A DNA stretch of 64,000 nt from Bufo bufo (lineage: Eukaryota > Chordata > Amphibia > Anura > Bufonidae): assembly GCF_905171765.1 (NCBI RefSeq), contig NC_053391.1:267208377-267272376 (forward strand), given 5' to 3'. Positions 12,768 to 24,533 of the stretch are shown here, piece by piece. The position numbers and the translations under genes were made by a program. The first letter of the stretch is position 1. Every line of letters begins with the position of its first letter. Under the pieces are notes generated by a model. It was not told the origin of the DNA. It did no database searches and saw nothing but the letters and a program-made list of their open reading frames with translations.

Positions 12768-15700
12768 TTAACCACCTCAGCCCCCAGAGCTTAAACACCC
12801 TTAATGACCAGGCCACTTTTTACACTTCTGACCTACCCTACTTTCACCGTTTATTGCTCGGTCATGCAACTTACCACCCAAATGAATTTTACCTCCTTTT
12901 CTTCTCACTAATAGAGCTTTCATTTGGTGGTATTTCATTGCTGCTGACATTTTTACTTTTTTTGTTATTAATCGAAATTTAACGATTTTTTTTCAAAAAA
13001 ATGACATTTTTCACTTTCAGTTGTAAAATTTTGCAAAAAAAACGACATCCATATATACATTTTTCTCTAAATTTATTGTTCTACATGTCTTTGATAAAAA
13101 AAAATGTTTGGGTAAAAGTTATAGCGTTTACAAACTATGGTACAAAAATGTGAATTTCCGCTTTTTGAAGCAGCTCTGACTTTCTGAGCACCTGTCATGT
13201 TTCCTGAGGTTCTACAATGCCCAGACAGTACAAACACCCCACAAATGACCCCATTTCGGAAAGTAGACACCCTAAGGTATTCGCTGATGGGCATAGTGAG
13301 TTCATAGAACTTTTTATTTTTTGTCACAAGTTAGTGGAAAATGATCATTTTTTTTTTTTTCTTACAAAGTCTCATATTCCACTAACTTGTGACAAAAAAT
13401 AAAAACTTCCATGAACTCACTATGCCCATCAGCGAATACCTTGGGGTGTCTTCTTTCCAAAATGGGGTCACTTGTGGGGTAGTTATACTGCCCTGGCATT
13501 CTAGGGGCCCAAATGTGTGGTAAGTTGTTTGAAATCAAAATCTGTAAAAATTGGCCGGTGAAATCCGAAAGGTGCTCTTTGGAATATGGGCCCCTTTGCC
13601 CACCTAGGCTGCAAAAAAGTGTCACACATGTGGTATCTCCGTACTCAGGAGAAGTTGGGGAATGTGTTTTGGGGTGTCATTTTACATATACCCATGCTGG
13701 GTGAGATAAATATCTTGGTCAAATGCCAACTTTGTATAAAAATGGGAAAAGTTGTCTTTTGCCAAGATATTTCTCTCACCCAGCATGGGTATATGTAAAA
13801 TGACACCCCAAAACACATTGCCCAACTTCTCCTGAGTACGGCGATACCACATGTGTGACACTTTTTTGCAGCCTAGATGCGCAAAGGGGCCCACATTCAT
13901 TTTATGAGGGCATTTTTAGACATTTGGATCCCAGACTTCTTCTCACGCTTTTGGGCCCCTAGAATGCCAGGGCAGTATAAATACCCCACATGTGACCTCA
14001 TTTTGGAAAGAAGACACCCCAAGGTATTCAATGAGGGGCATGGCGAGTTCATAGAATTTTTTTTTTTTTGGCACAAGTTAGCGGAAATTGATATTTTTTT
14101 TTTTCTCACAAAGTCTCCCTTTCTGCTAACTTGGGACAAAAATTTCAATCTTTGATGGACTCAATATGCCCCTCACGGAATACCTTGGGGTGTCTTCTTT
14201 CCGAAATGGGGTTACATGTGGGGTATTTATACTGCCCTGGCATTCTAGGGGCCCTAAAGCGTGAGAAGAAGTCTGGAATATAAATGTCTAAAAATTTTTA
14301 CGCATTTGGATTCCGTGAGGGGTATGGTGAGTTCATGTGAGATTTTATTTTTTGACACAAGTTAGTGGAATATGAGACTTTGTAAGAAAAAAAATAATAA
14401 TTTCCGCTAACTTGGGCCAAAAAAATGTCTGAATGGAGCCTTACAGGGGGGTGATCAATGACAGGGGGGTGATCAATGACAGGGGGGTGATCAGGGAGTC
14501 TATATAGGGTGATTACCCCCCTGTCATTGATCACCCGCCTATAAGGCTTCATTCAGATGTCCGTATGTGTTTTGCGCATCCGATCCATGTATCAGTGGAT
14601 CCGTAAAAATCATACGGACATCTGAATGCAGCCTTACAGGGGGGTGATCAATGACAGGGGGGTGATCAATGACAGGGGGTTGATCAGGGAGTCTATATGG
14701 GGTGATCACCCCCCTGTCATTGATCACCCCCCTATAAGGCTCCATTCAGATGTCCGTATGTGTTTTGCGGATCCGATCCATGTATCAGTGGATCCGTAAA
14801 AATCATACGGACATCTGAATGCAGCTTTACAGGGGGGTGATCAATGACAGGGGGGTGATCAATGACAGGGGGGTGATCAGGGAGTCTATATGGGGTGATC
14901 ACTCCCCTGTAAGGCTCCATTCAGATGTCCGTATGTGTTTTGCGGATCCGATCCATGTATCAGTGGATCCCTAAAAATCATACGGACATCTGAATGCAGC
15001 CTGACAGGGGAGTGATCAATGACAGGGGGGTGATCAGGGAGTCTATATGGGGTGATCACTCCCCTGTAAGCCTCCATTCAGATGTCCGTATGTGTTTTGC
15101 GGATCCGATCCATGTATCAGTGGATCCGTAAAAATCATACGGACATCTGAATGCAGCATTACAGGGGGGGTGATCAATGACAGGGGGGTGATCAGGGAGT
15201 CTATATGGGGTGATCACCTCCGTCATTGATCACTCCCCTGTAAGGCTCCATTCAGACGTCCGTATGTGTTTTGCGGATCCGATCCATCTATCAGTGGATC
15301 CGTAAAATTCATACGGACCTCTGAATGGAGCCTTACAGGGGGGTGATCAATGACAGGGGGGTGATTAATGACAGGGGGGTGATCAGGGATTCTATATAGG
15401 GTGATCAGGGGTGATCAAGGGTGAATAAGGGGTTAATAAGTGACAGGGGGGGGTGTAGTGTAGTGGTGCTTGGTGCAACATATTACTGAGCTACCTGTGT
15501 CCTCTGGTGGTCGATCCAAACAAAGGGGACCACCAGAGGACCAGGTAGCAGGTATATTAGACGGTGTTATCAAAACAGCGTCTAATATACCTGTTAGGGG
15601 TTAAAAAAATCGCATCTCCAGCCTGCCAGCGAACGATCGCCGCTGGCAGGCTGGAGATCCACTCGCTTACCTTCCGTAAGGTGCGCGCGCGTTCACAGGA

Positions 15701-16188
15701 AATCTCGGCTATCGCGAGAGGACGCGTATATGCGTCCACCCAGAAGAGCAGGGCCGCCGCCAGGACGCAATCCTGCGTACGGCGGTCCTGAGGATGTTAA
15801 TAAGTGACAGGGGAGGGTGTAGTGTAGAGGTGTTTGGTGCTACATATTGCTGAGCTACCTGTGTCCTCTGGTGGTCGATCCAAACAAAAGAGACCACCAG
15901 AGGACCAGGTAGCAGGTATATTAGACGCTGTTATCAAAACAGCGTCTAATATACATATATACCTGTTAGGGGTTAAAAAAATCACATCTCAAGCCTGCCA
16001 CCGAAAGATCGCCGCTGGCAGGCTGGAGATCCACTCGCTTACCTTCCGAACCTGTGAACGCGCGCGCCTGTGTGCGCGCGTTCACAGGAAATCTCGCGTC
16101 TCGCGAGATGACGCGTGTATGCGTGACTGTGCGCAGGGCTGCCGCCTCCGGAACGCGATCCTGCGTTAGGCGGTCCGGAGGCGGTTAA
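12768..16188 (+). mobile_element. TTAA-flanked non-autonomous element, copy 2
   Basis: Counterpart of 3,304-6,726 in the second 9.46-kb unit, with TTAA at 12,768-12,771 and 16,185-16,188. It shares the same flanking monomers as copy 1, so it arose by duplication of the locus rather than by a new insertion. It contains the same module series: inverted repeats, GATCAATGACA palindromic units, and two hairpin units. Confidence 0.9.
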
Positions 16189-18925
16189 ATGCAAGCTACT
16201 GTGACACCAGATATGAGTGGTGCAACTTGGCACTGGCAGTAGTGAGCACAGTACACGCTGTAGGCCTGACACACACGCTTGCAGGCAACTACAATGATAT
16301 TACAGTGAAAATTTTTTAGTTTTTATTTAAATGCAAGCTACTGTGACACCAGATATGAGTGGTGCAAATGGGCACATCTGGCAGTAGTGGGCACTGTACA
16401 CGCTGTAGGCCTAACACACACGCTTGCAGGAAACTGCAATTATATTACAGTAAAAAAATTGTTTCTTTGTTTTTTTAAATGTAATCTACTGTGACACCAG
16501 ATATGAGTGGTGCAACTGGGCACTGGTCGTAGTGGGCACAGTACACGCTGTAGGCCTGACACACACGTTTGCTGGCAACTGCAATTATTTTACAGTGAAA
16601 AAATTGTTGTTTTTATTTAAATGCAAGCTACTGTGACACTAGTTATGAGTGGTGGCACTGGCCACTGGCGTTTGGCAGTAGTTGGCACAGTACACTCTGT
16701 AGACCTGACACACACGCTTGCAGGCAACTACAATTATATTACAGTGAAAATTTTTTTGTTTTTATTTAAATGCAAGCTACTGTGACACCAGATATGAGTG
16801 GTGCAACTGGGCACGTCTGGCAGTAGTGGGCACAGTACACGCTGTAGGCCTGACACACCCGCTTGCAGGCAACTTCAATTATATTACAGTGAAAAAATTG
16901 TTGTTGTTTTTTTAAATGTAATGTACTGTGACACCAGATATGAGTGGTGCAACTGGGCACTGGCAGTAGTGGGCACAGTACACGCTGTAGGCCTGACACA
17001 CCCGCTTGCAGGCAAATGCAATTATATTACAGTGAAAAAATAGTTGTTTTTATTTAAATGCAAGCTACTGTGACACCAGATATGAGTGGTGCAAATGGGC
17101 ACATCTGGCAGGAGTGGGCACTGTACACGCTGTAGGCCTGACACACACGCTTGCAGGCAACTGCAATTGTATTACAGTGAAAAAAATTTGTTTTTTAAAA
17201 AAATGTAATCTACTGTGACACCAGATATGAGTGGTGCAACGGAGCATTGGCAGTAGTGGGCACAGTACACACTGTAGGCCTGACACATACGCTTGCAGGC
17301 AACTGCATATATATTACAGTGAAAAAATTGTTGTTGTTTTTTTAAATGTAATCTACTGTGACACCAGATATGAGTGGTGCAACTGGGCACTGGCAGTAGT
17401 CGGCACAGTACACGCTGTAGGCCTGACTCACACGCTTGCAGGCAACTGCAATTATTTTACAGTGAAAAAATTGTTGTTTTGATTTAAATGCAAGCTACTG
17501 TGACACCGGATATGAGTGGTGGTACTGGCCACTGGCGTTTGGCAGTAGTTGGCACAGTACACGCTGTAGGCCTGACACACACGCTTGCAGGCAACTGCAA
17601 TTATATTACAGTGAAATTTTTTTTGTTTATATTTAAATGCAAGCTACTGTGACACCAGATATGAGTGGTGCAACTGGGCACGTCTGGCAGTAGTGGGCAC
17701 AGTACACGCTGTAGGCCTGACACACACGCTTGCAGGCAACTGCAATTATATCACAGTGAAAAAATTGTTGTTGTTTTTTTAAATGTAATCTACTGTGACA
17801 CCAGATATGAGTGGTGCAACTGGGCACTGGCAGTAGTGGGCACAGTACACGCTGTAGCCCTGACACACACGCTTGCAGGCAACTGCAATTATAATACACT
17901 GAAAAAATTGTTGTTGTTTTTTTAAATGTAATCTACTGTGACACCAGATATGAGTGGTGCAACTGGGCTCTGGCAGTAGTGGGCACAGTACACGCTGTAG
18001 GCCTGACTCACACGCTTGCAGGCAACTGCAATTATTTTACAGTGAAAAAATTGTTGACTTTATTTAAATGCAAGCTACTGTGACACCAGATATGAGTGGT
18101 GCAACTTGGCACTGGCAGTAGTGGGCACAGTACACGCTGTAGGCCTGACACACACGCTTGCAGACAACTGCAATTATATTAAAGTGAAAAAATAGGGGTT
18201 TTTTTAAATGTAATCTACGGTGACACCAGATATGAGTGGTGCAACTGGGCACTGGCAGTAGTGGGCACAGTACACGCTGTAGGCCTGACACACCCGCTTG
18301 CAGGCAACTGCAATTATATTACAGTGAAGAAAGTGTTTTTTTTTTTTAAATGCAAGCTAAAGTGACACCAGATATGAGTGGTGGTACTGGCCACTGGCGT
18401 TTGGCAGTAGTTGGCACAGTACACGCTGTAGGCCTGACACACACGCTTGCTGGCAAATGCAATTATATAACAGTGAAAAAATAGTTTTTTTTATTTAAAT
18501 GCAAGTTACTGTGACACAAGATATGAGTAGTGCAAATGGGCACTGGCGTCTGGCAGTAGTGGGCACAGTACACGCTGTAGGCCTGACACACACGCTTGCA
18601 GGCAACTGCAATTATATTACAGTGAAAAAATAGTTTTTTTTATTTAAATGCAAGCTACTGTGACACCAGATATGAGTGGTGCAACTGGGCACTGGCGTCT
18701 GGCAGTAGTGGGCACAGTACACGCTGTAGGCCTGACAAACCCGCTTGCAGGCAACTGCAATTATATTACAGTGAAGAAAGTTTTTTGTTTTTTTTAAATG
18801 CAAGCTACTGTGACACCAGATATGAGTGGTGGTACTGGCCACTGGCGTTTGGCAGTAGTTGGCACAGTACACGCTGTAGGCCTGACACACACGCTTGCAG
18901 GCAACTGCAATTATTTTACAGTAAA
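16189..18925. repeat. 143-bp satellite array, block 4
   Basis: Counterpart of 6,727-9,464, with the same monomer order and only scattered substitutions and homopolymer changes. Confidence 0.96.
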
Positions 18926-21794
18926 AAAATTGTTGTCTTTATTTAAATGCAAGCTACTGTGACACCAGATATGAGTGGTGCAAATGGGCACATCTGGCAG
19001 TAGTGGGCACTGTACACGCTGTAGGCCTGACACACACGCTTGCAGGCAACTTCAATTATATTACAGTGAAAAATTGTTGTTGTTTTTTTAAATGTAATCT
19101 ACTGTGACACCAGATATGAGTGGTGCAACTGGGCACTGGCAGTAGTGGGCACAGTACACGCTGTAGGCCTGACACACACGCTTGCAGGCAACTGCAATTA
19201 TATTACACTGAAAAAATTGTTGTTGTTTTTTTAAATGTAATCTACTGTGACACCAGATAAGAGTGGTGCAACTGGACACTGGCAGTAGTGGGCACAGTAC
19301 ACGCTGTAGGCCTGACACACAAGCTTGCAGGCAACTGCAATTATATTACAGTTAAAAAATTGTTGTATTTTTAAATGTAATCTACTGTGACACCAGATAT
19401 GAGCGGTGCAACTGGGCACTGGCAGTAGTGGGCACAGTACACGCTGAAGGCCTGACACACCCACTTGCAGGCAACTGCAATTATATTACAGTGAAGAAAA
19501 TGTTTGTTATTTTTAAATGCAAGCTATTGTGACACCAGATATGAGTGGTGGCACTGGCGTCTAGCAGTAGTGGGCACAGTACACGCTGTAGGCCTGACAC
19601 ACACGCTTGCAGGCAACTGCAATAATATTACAGTGAAAAAATTGTTGTTGTTTTTTTTAAATGTAATCTACTGTGACACCAGATATGAGTGGTGCAACTG
19701 GGCATTGGCAGTAGTGGGCACAGTACACGCTGTAGGCCTGACACACACGCTTGCAGGCAACTGCAATTAGATTATAGTGATTTTTTTTTTGTTTTTATTT
19801 AAATGCAAGCTACTGTGATACCAGATATGAGTGGTGCAACTGGGCATGTCTGGCAATAGTGGGCACAGTACACGCTGTAGGCCTGACACACACGCTTGCA
19901 GGCAACTGCAATTATATTACAGTGAAAAAATTGTTGTTTTTATTTAAATGCAAGCTACTGTGACACCAGATATGAGTGGTGCAAATGGGCACATCTGGCA
20001 GTAGTGGGCACTGTACACGCTGTAGGCCTGACACACACGCTTGCAGGCAACTGCAATTGTATTACAGTGAATTTTTTTTTGTTTTTTAAAAAAATGTAAT
20101 CTACTGTGACACCAGATATGAGTGGTGCAACTGGGCACTGGCAGTAGTGGGCACAGTACACACTGTAGGCCTAACACACAGGCTTGCAGGCAACTGCAAT
20201 TATATTACAGTAAAAAATTGTTAGTTTTTTTAAATGTAATCTACTGTGACACCAGATATGAGTGGTGCAACTGGGCACTGGCCGTAGTGGGCACAGTACA
20301 CGCTGTAGGCCTGACACACACGCTTGCAGGCAACTGCAATTATATTAAAGTGAAAAAATAGTTTTGTTTTTTTTATGTAATCTACTGTGACACCAGATAT
20401 GAGTGGTGCAACTGGGCACTGGCAGTAGTGGGCACAGTACACGCTGTAGGCCTGACACACACGCTTGCAGGCAACTGCAATTATATTACAGTGAAAAAAT
20501 TGTTTGTTTTTTTTAAATGTAATCTACTGTGACACCAGATATGAGTGGTGCAACTGGGCACTGGCAGAAGTGGGCACAGTACACGCTGTAGGCCTGACAC
20601 ACACGCTTGCAGGCAACTGCAATTATATTACACTGAAAAAATTATTGTTGTTTTTTTAAATGTAATCTACTGTGACACCAGATAAGAGTGGTGCAACTGG
20701 ACACTGGCAGTAGTGGGCACAGTACACGCTGTAGGCCTGACACACACGCTTGCAGGTAACTGCAATTATATTACAGTGAAAAAATTGTTGTTTGTTTTTA
20801 AATGCAAGCTACTGTGACACCAGATATGAATGGTGGCACTGGCCACTGGCAACTGGCAGTAGTAAGCACAGTACACGCTGTAGGACTGACACACACGCTT
20901 GCCGGCAACTGCAATTATATTACATTGAAAAAATAGTTGTTTTTATTTAAATGCAAGCTACTGTGACACCAGATATGAGTGGTGCAACTGGGCACGTCTG
21001 GCAGTAGTGGGCACAGTACACGCTGTAGGCCTGACACACACGCTTGCAGGCAACTGCAATTATATTACAGTGAAAAAATTGTTCGTTTTTTTTTTTTAAA
21101 TGTAATCTACTGTGACACCAGATATGAGTGGTGCAACTGGGCACTGGCAGTAGTGGGCACAGTACACGCTGTAGGCATGACACACACGCTTGCAGGCAAC
21201 TGCAATTATATTTATTACACTGAAAAAATTGTTGTTGTTTTTTTAAATGTAATCTACTGTGACACCAGATATGAGTGGTGCAACTGGGCACTGGCAGTAG
21301 TGGGCACAGTACACACTGTAGGCCTAACACACACGCTTGCAGGCAACTGCAATTATATTACAGTTAAAAAATTGTTTGTTTGCTTTTTTAAATGTAATCT
21401 ACTGTGACACCAGATATGAGTGGTGCAACTGGGCACTAGCAGTAGTGGGCACAGTACACGCTGTAGGCCTGACACACACACTTGCAGGCAACTGCAATTA
21501 TATTACACTGAAAAAATTGTTTGTTTTTTAAATGTAATCTACTGTGACAACAGATATGAGTGGTGAAACTGGGCACTGGCATCTGGGAGTAGTGGGCACA
21601 GTACACGCTGTAAACCAGACACACACGCTTGCAGGCAACTGCAATTATATTACAGTGAAAAAATTGTTGTTGTTTTTTTAAATGTAATATACTGTGACAC
21701 CAGATATGAGTGGTGCAACTGGGCACTGGCAGTCGTGGGCACAGTACATGCTGTAGGCCTGACACACACGCTTGCAGGCAACTGCAATTATATT
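18926..21794. repeat. Partial third 9.46-kb copy, then more diverged satellite
   Basis: From 18,926 the sequence again follows position 1 and 9,465 for about 1,420 bp. At about 20,345 it departs (TATTAAAGTGAAAAAATAG where copy 2 has TATTACAGTGAAAAAATTT) and continues as satellite with a different monomer order up to the assembly gap. One monomer near 21,210 carries a short TTAT insertion. The TTAA element is therefore not reached in this copy. Confidence 0.9.
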
Positions 21795-21894
21795 NNNNNN
21801 NNNNNNNNNNNNNNNNNNNNNNNNNNNNNNNNNNNNNNNNNNNNNNNNNNNNNNNNNNNNNNNNNNNNNNNNNNNNNNNNNNNNNNNNNNNNNN
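21795..21894. other. Assembly gap of 100 N
   Basis: Exactly 100 N, a conventional placeholder, so the true distance is unknown. The left side is 143-bp satellite and the right side is the interior of an inverted TTAA element. The junction between them is therefore not observed. Confidence 1.
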
Positions 21895-24533
21895 CAAAAA
21901 AGTGTCACACATCTGGTATCGCCGTACTCAGGAGAAGTTGGGGAATGTGTTTTGGGGTGTCATTTTACATATACCCATGCTGGGTGAGATAAATATCTTG
22001 GTCAAATGCCAACTTTGTATAAAAAAATGGAAAAAGTTGTCTTTTGCCAAGATATTTCTCTCACCCAGCATGGGTATATGTAAAAAGACACCCCAAAACA
22101 CATTCCCCAACGTCTCCTGAATACGGCGATACCAGATGTGTGACACTTTTTTGCAGCCTAGGTGGGCAAAGGGGCCCACATTCCAAAGAGCACCTTTCGG
22201 ATTTCACTGGTCATTTACCTACTTACCACACATTAGGGCCCCTGGAAAATGCCAGGGCAGTATAACTACCCCACAAGTGACCCCATTTTGGAAAGAAGAC
22301 ACCCCAAGGTATTCCGTGAGGGGCATGGCGAGTTCCTAGAATTTTTTATTTTTTGTCACAAGTTAGTGGAAAATGATTTTTTTTTTTTTTTCATACAAAG
22401 TCTCATATTCCACTAACTTGTGACAAAAAATAAAAACTTCCATGAACTCACTATGCCCATCAGCGAATACCCTGGGGTCTCTTCTTTCCAAAATGGGGTC
22501 ACTTGTGGGGTAGTTATACTGCCCTGGCATTCTAGGGGCCCAAATGTGTGGTAAGGAGTTTGAAATCAAATTCTGTAAAAAATGACGAGTGAAATCCGAA
22601 AGGTGCTCTTTGGAATATGGGCCCCTTTGCCCACCTAGGCTGCAAAAAAGTGTCACACATCTGGTATCTCCGTACTCAGGAGAAGGTGGAGAATGTGTTT
22701 TGGGGTGTCATTTTACATATACCCATGCTGGGTGAGAGAAATATCTTGGCAAAAGACAACTTTTCCCATTTTTTTATACAAAGTTGGCATTTGACCAAGA
22801 TATTTATCTCACCCAGCATGGGTATATGTAAAAAGACACCCCAAAACACATTCCCCAACGTCTCCTGAATACGGCGATACCAGATGTGTGACACTTTTTT
22901 GCAGCCTAGGTGGGCAAAGGGGCCCACATTCCAAAGAGCACCTTTCGGATTTCACTGGTCATTTACCTACTTACCACACATTAGGGCCCCTGGAAAATGC
23001 CAGGGCAGTATAACTACCCCACAAGTGACCCCATTTTGGAAAGAAGACACCCCAAGGTATTCCGTGAGGGGCATGGCGAGTTCCTAGAATTTTTTATTTT
23101 TTGTCACAAGTTAGTGGAAAATGATGATTTTTTTTTTTTTTTTTTTCATACAAAGTCTCATATTCCACTAACTTGTGACAAAAAATAAAAACTTCCATGA
23201 ACTCACTATGCCCATCAGCGAATACCCTGGGGTCTCTTCTTTCCAAAATGGGGTCACTTGTGGGGTAGTTATACTGCCCTGGCATTCTAGGGGCCCAAAT
23301 GTGTGGTAAGGAGTTTGAAATCAAATTCTGTAAAAAATGACGAGTGAAATTCGAAAGGTGCTCTTTGGAATGTGGGCCCCTTTGCCCATCTAGGCTGCAA
23401 AAAAGTGTCACACATCTGGTATCTCCGTACTCAGGAGAAGGTGGGGAATGTGTTTTGGGGTGTCTTTTTACATATACCCATGCTGGGTGAGAGAAATATC
23501 TTGGCAAAAGACAACTTTTCCCATTTTTTTATACAAAGTTGGCATTTGACCAAGATATTTATCTCACCCAGCATGGGTATATGTAAAAAGACACCCCAAA
23601 ACACATTCCCCAACTTCTACTGAATACGGAGATACCAGATGTGTGACACTTTTTTGCAGCCTAGGTGGGCAAAGGGGCCCATATTCCAAAGAGCACCTTT
23701 CGGATTTCACTCGTCATTTTTTACAGAATTTGATTTCAAACTCCTTACCACACATTTGGGCCCCTAGAATGCCAGGGCAGTATAACTACCCCACAAGTGA
23801 CCCCATTTTGGAAAGAAGAGACCCCAAGGTATTTCGTGATGGGCATAGTGAGTTCATGGAAGTTTTTATTTTTTGTCACAAGTTAGTGGAATATGAGACT
23901 TTGTAAGAAAAAAAAAAAAAAAGAAAAAAATCATCATTTTCCGCTAACTTGTGACAAAAAAAAAAAAGTTCTATGAACTCACTATGCCCATCAGCGAATA
24001 CCTTAGGGTGTGTATTTTCCGAAATGGGGTCATTTGTGGGGTGTTTGTACTGTCTGGCCATTGTAGAACCTCAGGAAACATGACAGGTGCTCAGAAAGTC
24101 AGAGCTGCTTCAAAAAGCGGAAATTCACATTTTTGTACCATAGTTTGTAAACGCTATAACTTTTACCCAAACCATTTTTTTTTTTTACCCAAACATTTTT
24201 TTTTAATCAAAGACATGTAGAACAATAAATTTAGAGCAAAATTTATATATGGATGTCGTTTTTTTTGCAAAATTTCACAACTGAAAGTGAAAAATGTCAT
24301 TTTTTTGCAAAAAAATCGTTAAATTTCGATTAATAACAAAAAAAGTAAAAATGTCAGCAGCAATGAAATACCACCAAATGAAAGCTCTATTAGTGAGAAG
24401 AAAAGGAGGTAAAATTCATTTGGGTGGTAAGTTGCATGACCGAGCAATAAACGGTGAAAGTAGTGTAGGTCAGAAGTGTAAAAAGTGGCCTGGTCTTTCA
24501 GGGTGTTTAAGCACTGGGGGCTGAGGTGGTTAA
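21895..24533 (-). mobile_element. TTAA-flanked element, inverted and incomplete copy 3
   Basis: The right end reads CTGGGGGCTGAGGTGGTTAA and then continues as satellite ATGCAAGC. That is the reverse complement of the left end at 3,304, so the copy lies in the opposite orientation. Its other end is lost in the gap. Modules with CAAAAAAGTGTCACACATC, CATATACCCATGCTGGGTGA and CACAAGTTAGTGGAA occur in alternating orientation, and a block of about 748-755 bp is tandemly repeated (about 22,136 matches 22,884; about 22,617 matches 23,372). The GATCAATGACA units and hairpin units of copies 1 and 2 are not seen here. Confidence 0.85.

Larger units (their letters stand above)
9465..18925. repeat. 9.46-kb higher-order repeat, copy 2
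   Basis: Near-identical copy of 1-9,464. Small differences include one G gained in a G-run near 15,165, shorter A or T runs near 12,986, 13,036 and 17,185, and GCTGTAGG near 17,416 where copy 1 has GCTATAGG near 7,955. Copy 3 sides with copy 1 at some sites and with copy 2 at others, which implies recombination or gene conversion between units, or haplotype mixing in the assembly. Confidence 0.93.
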
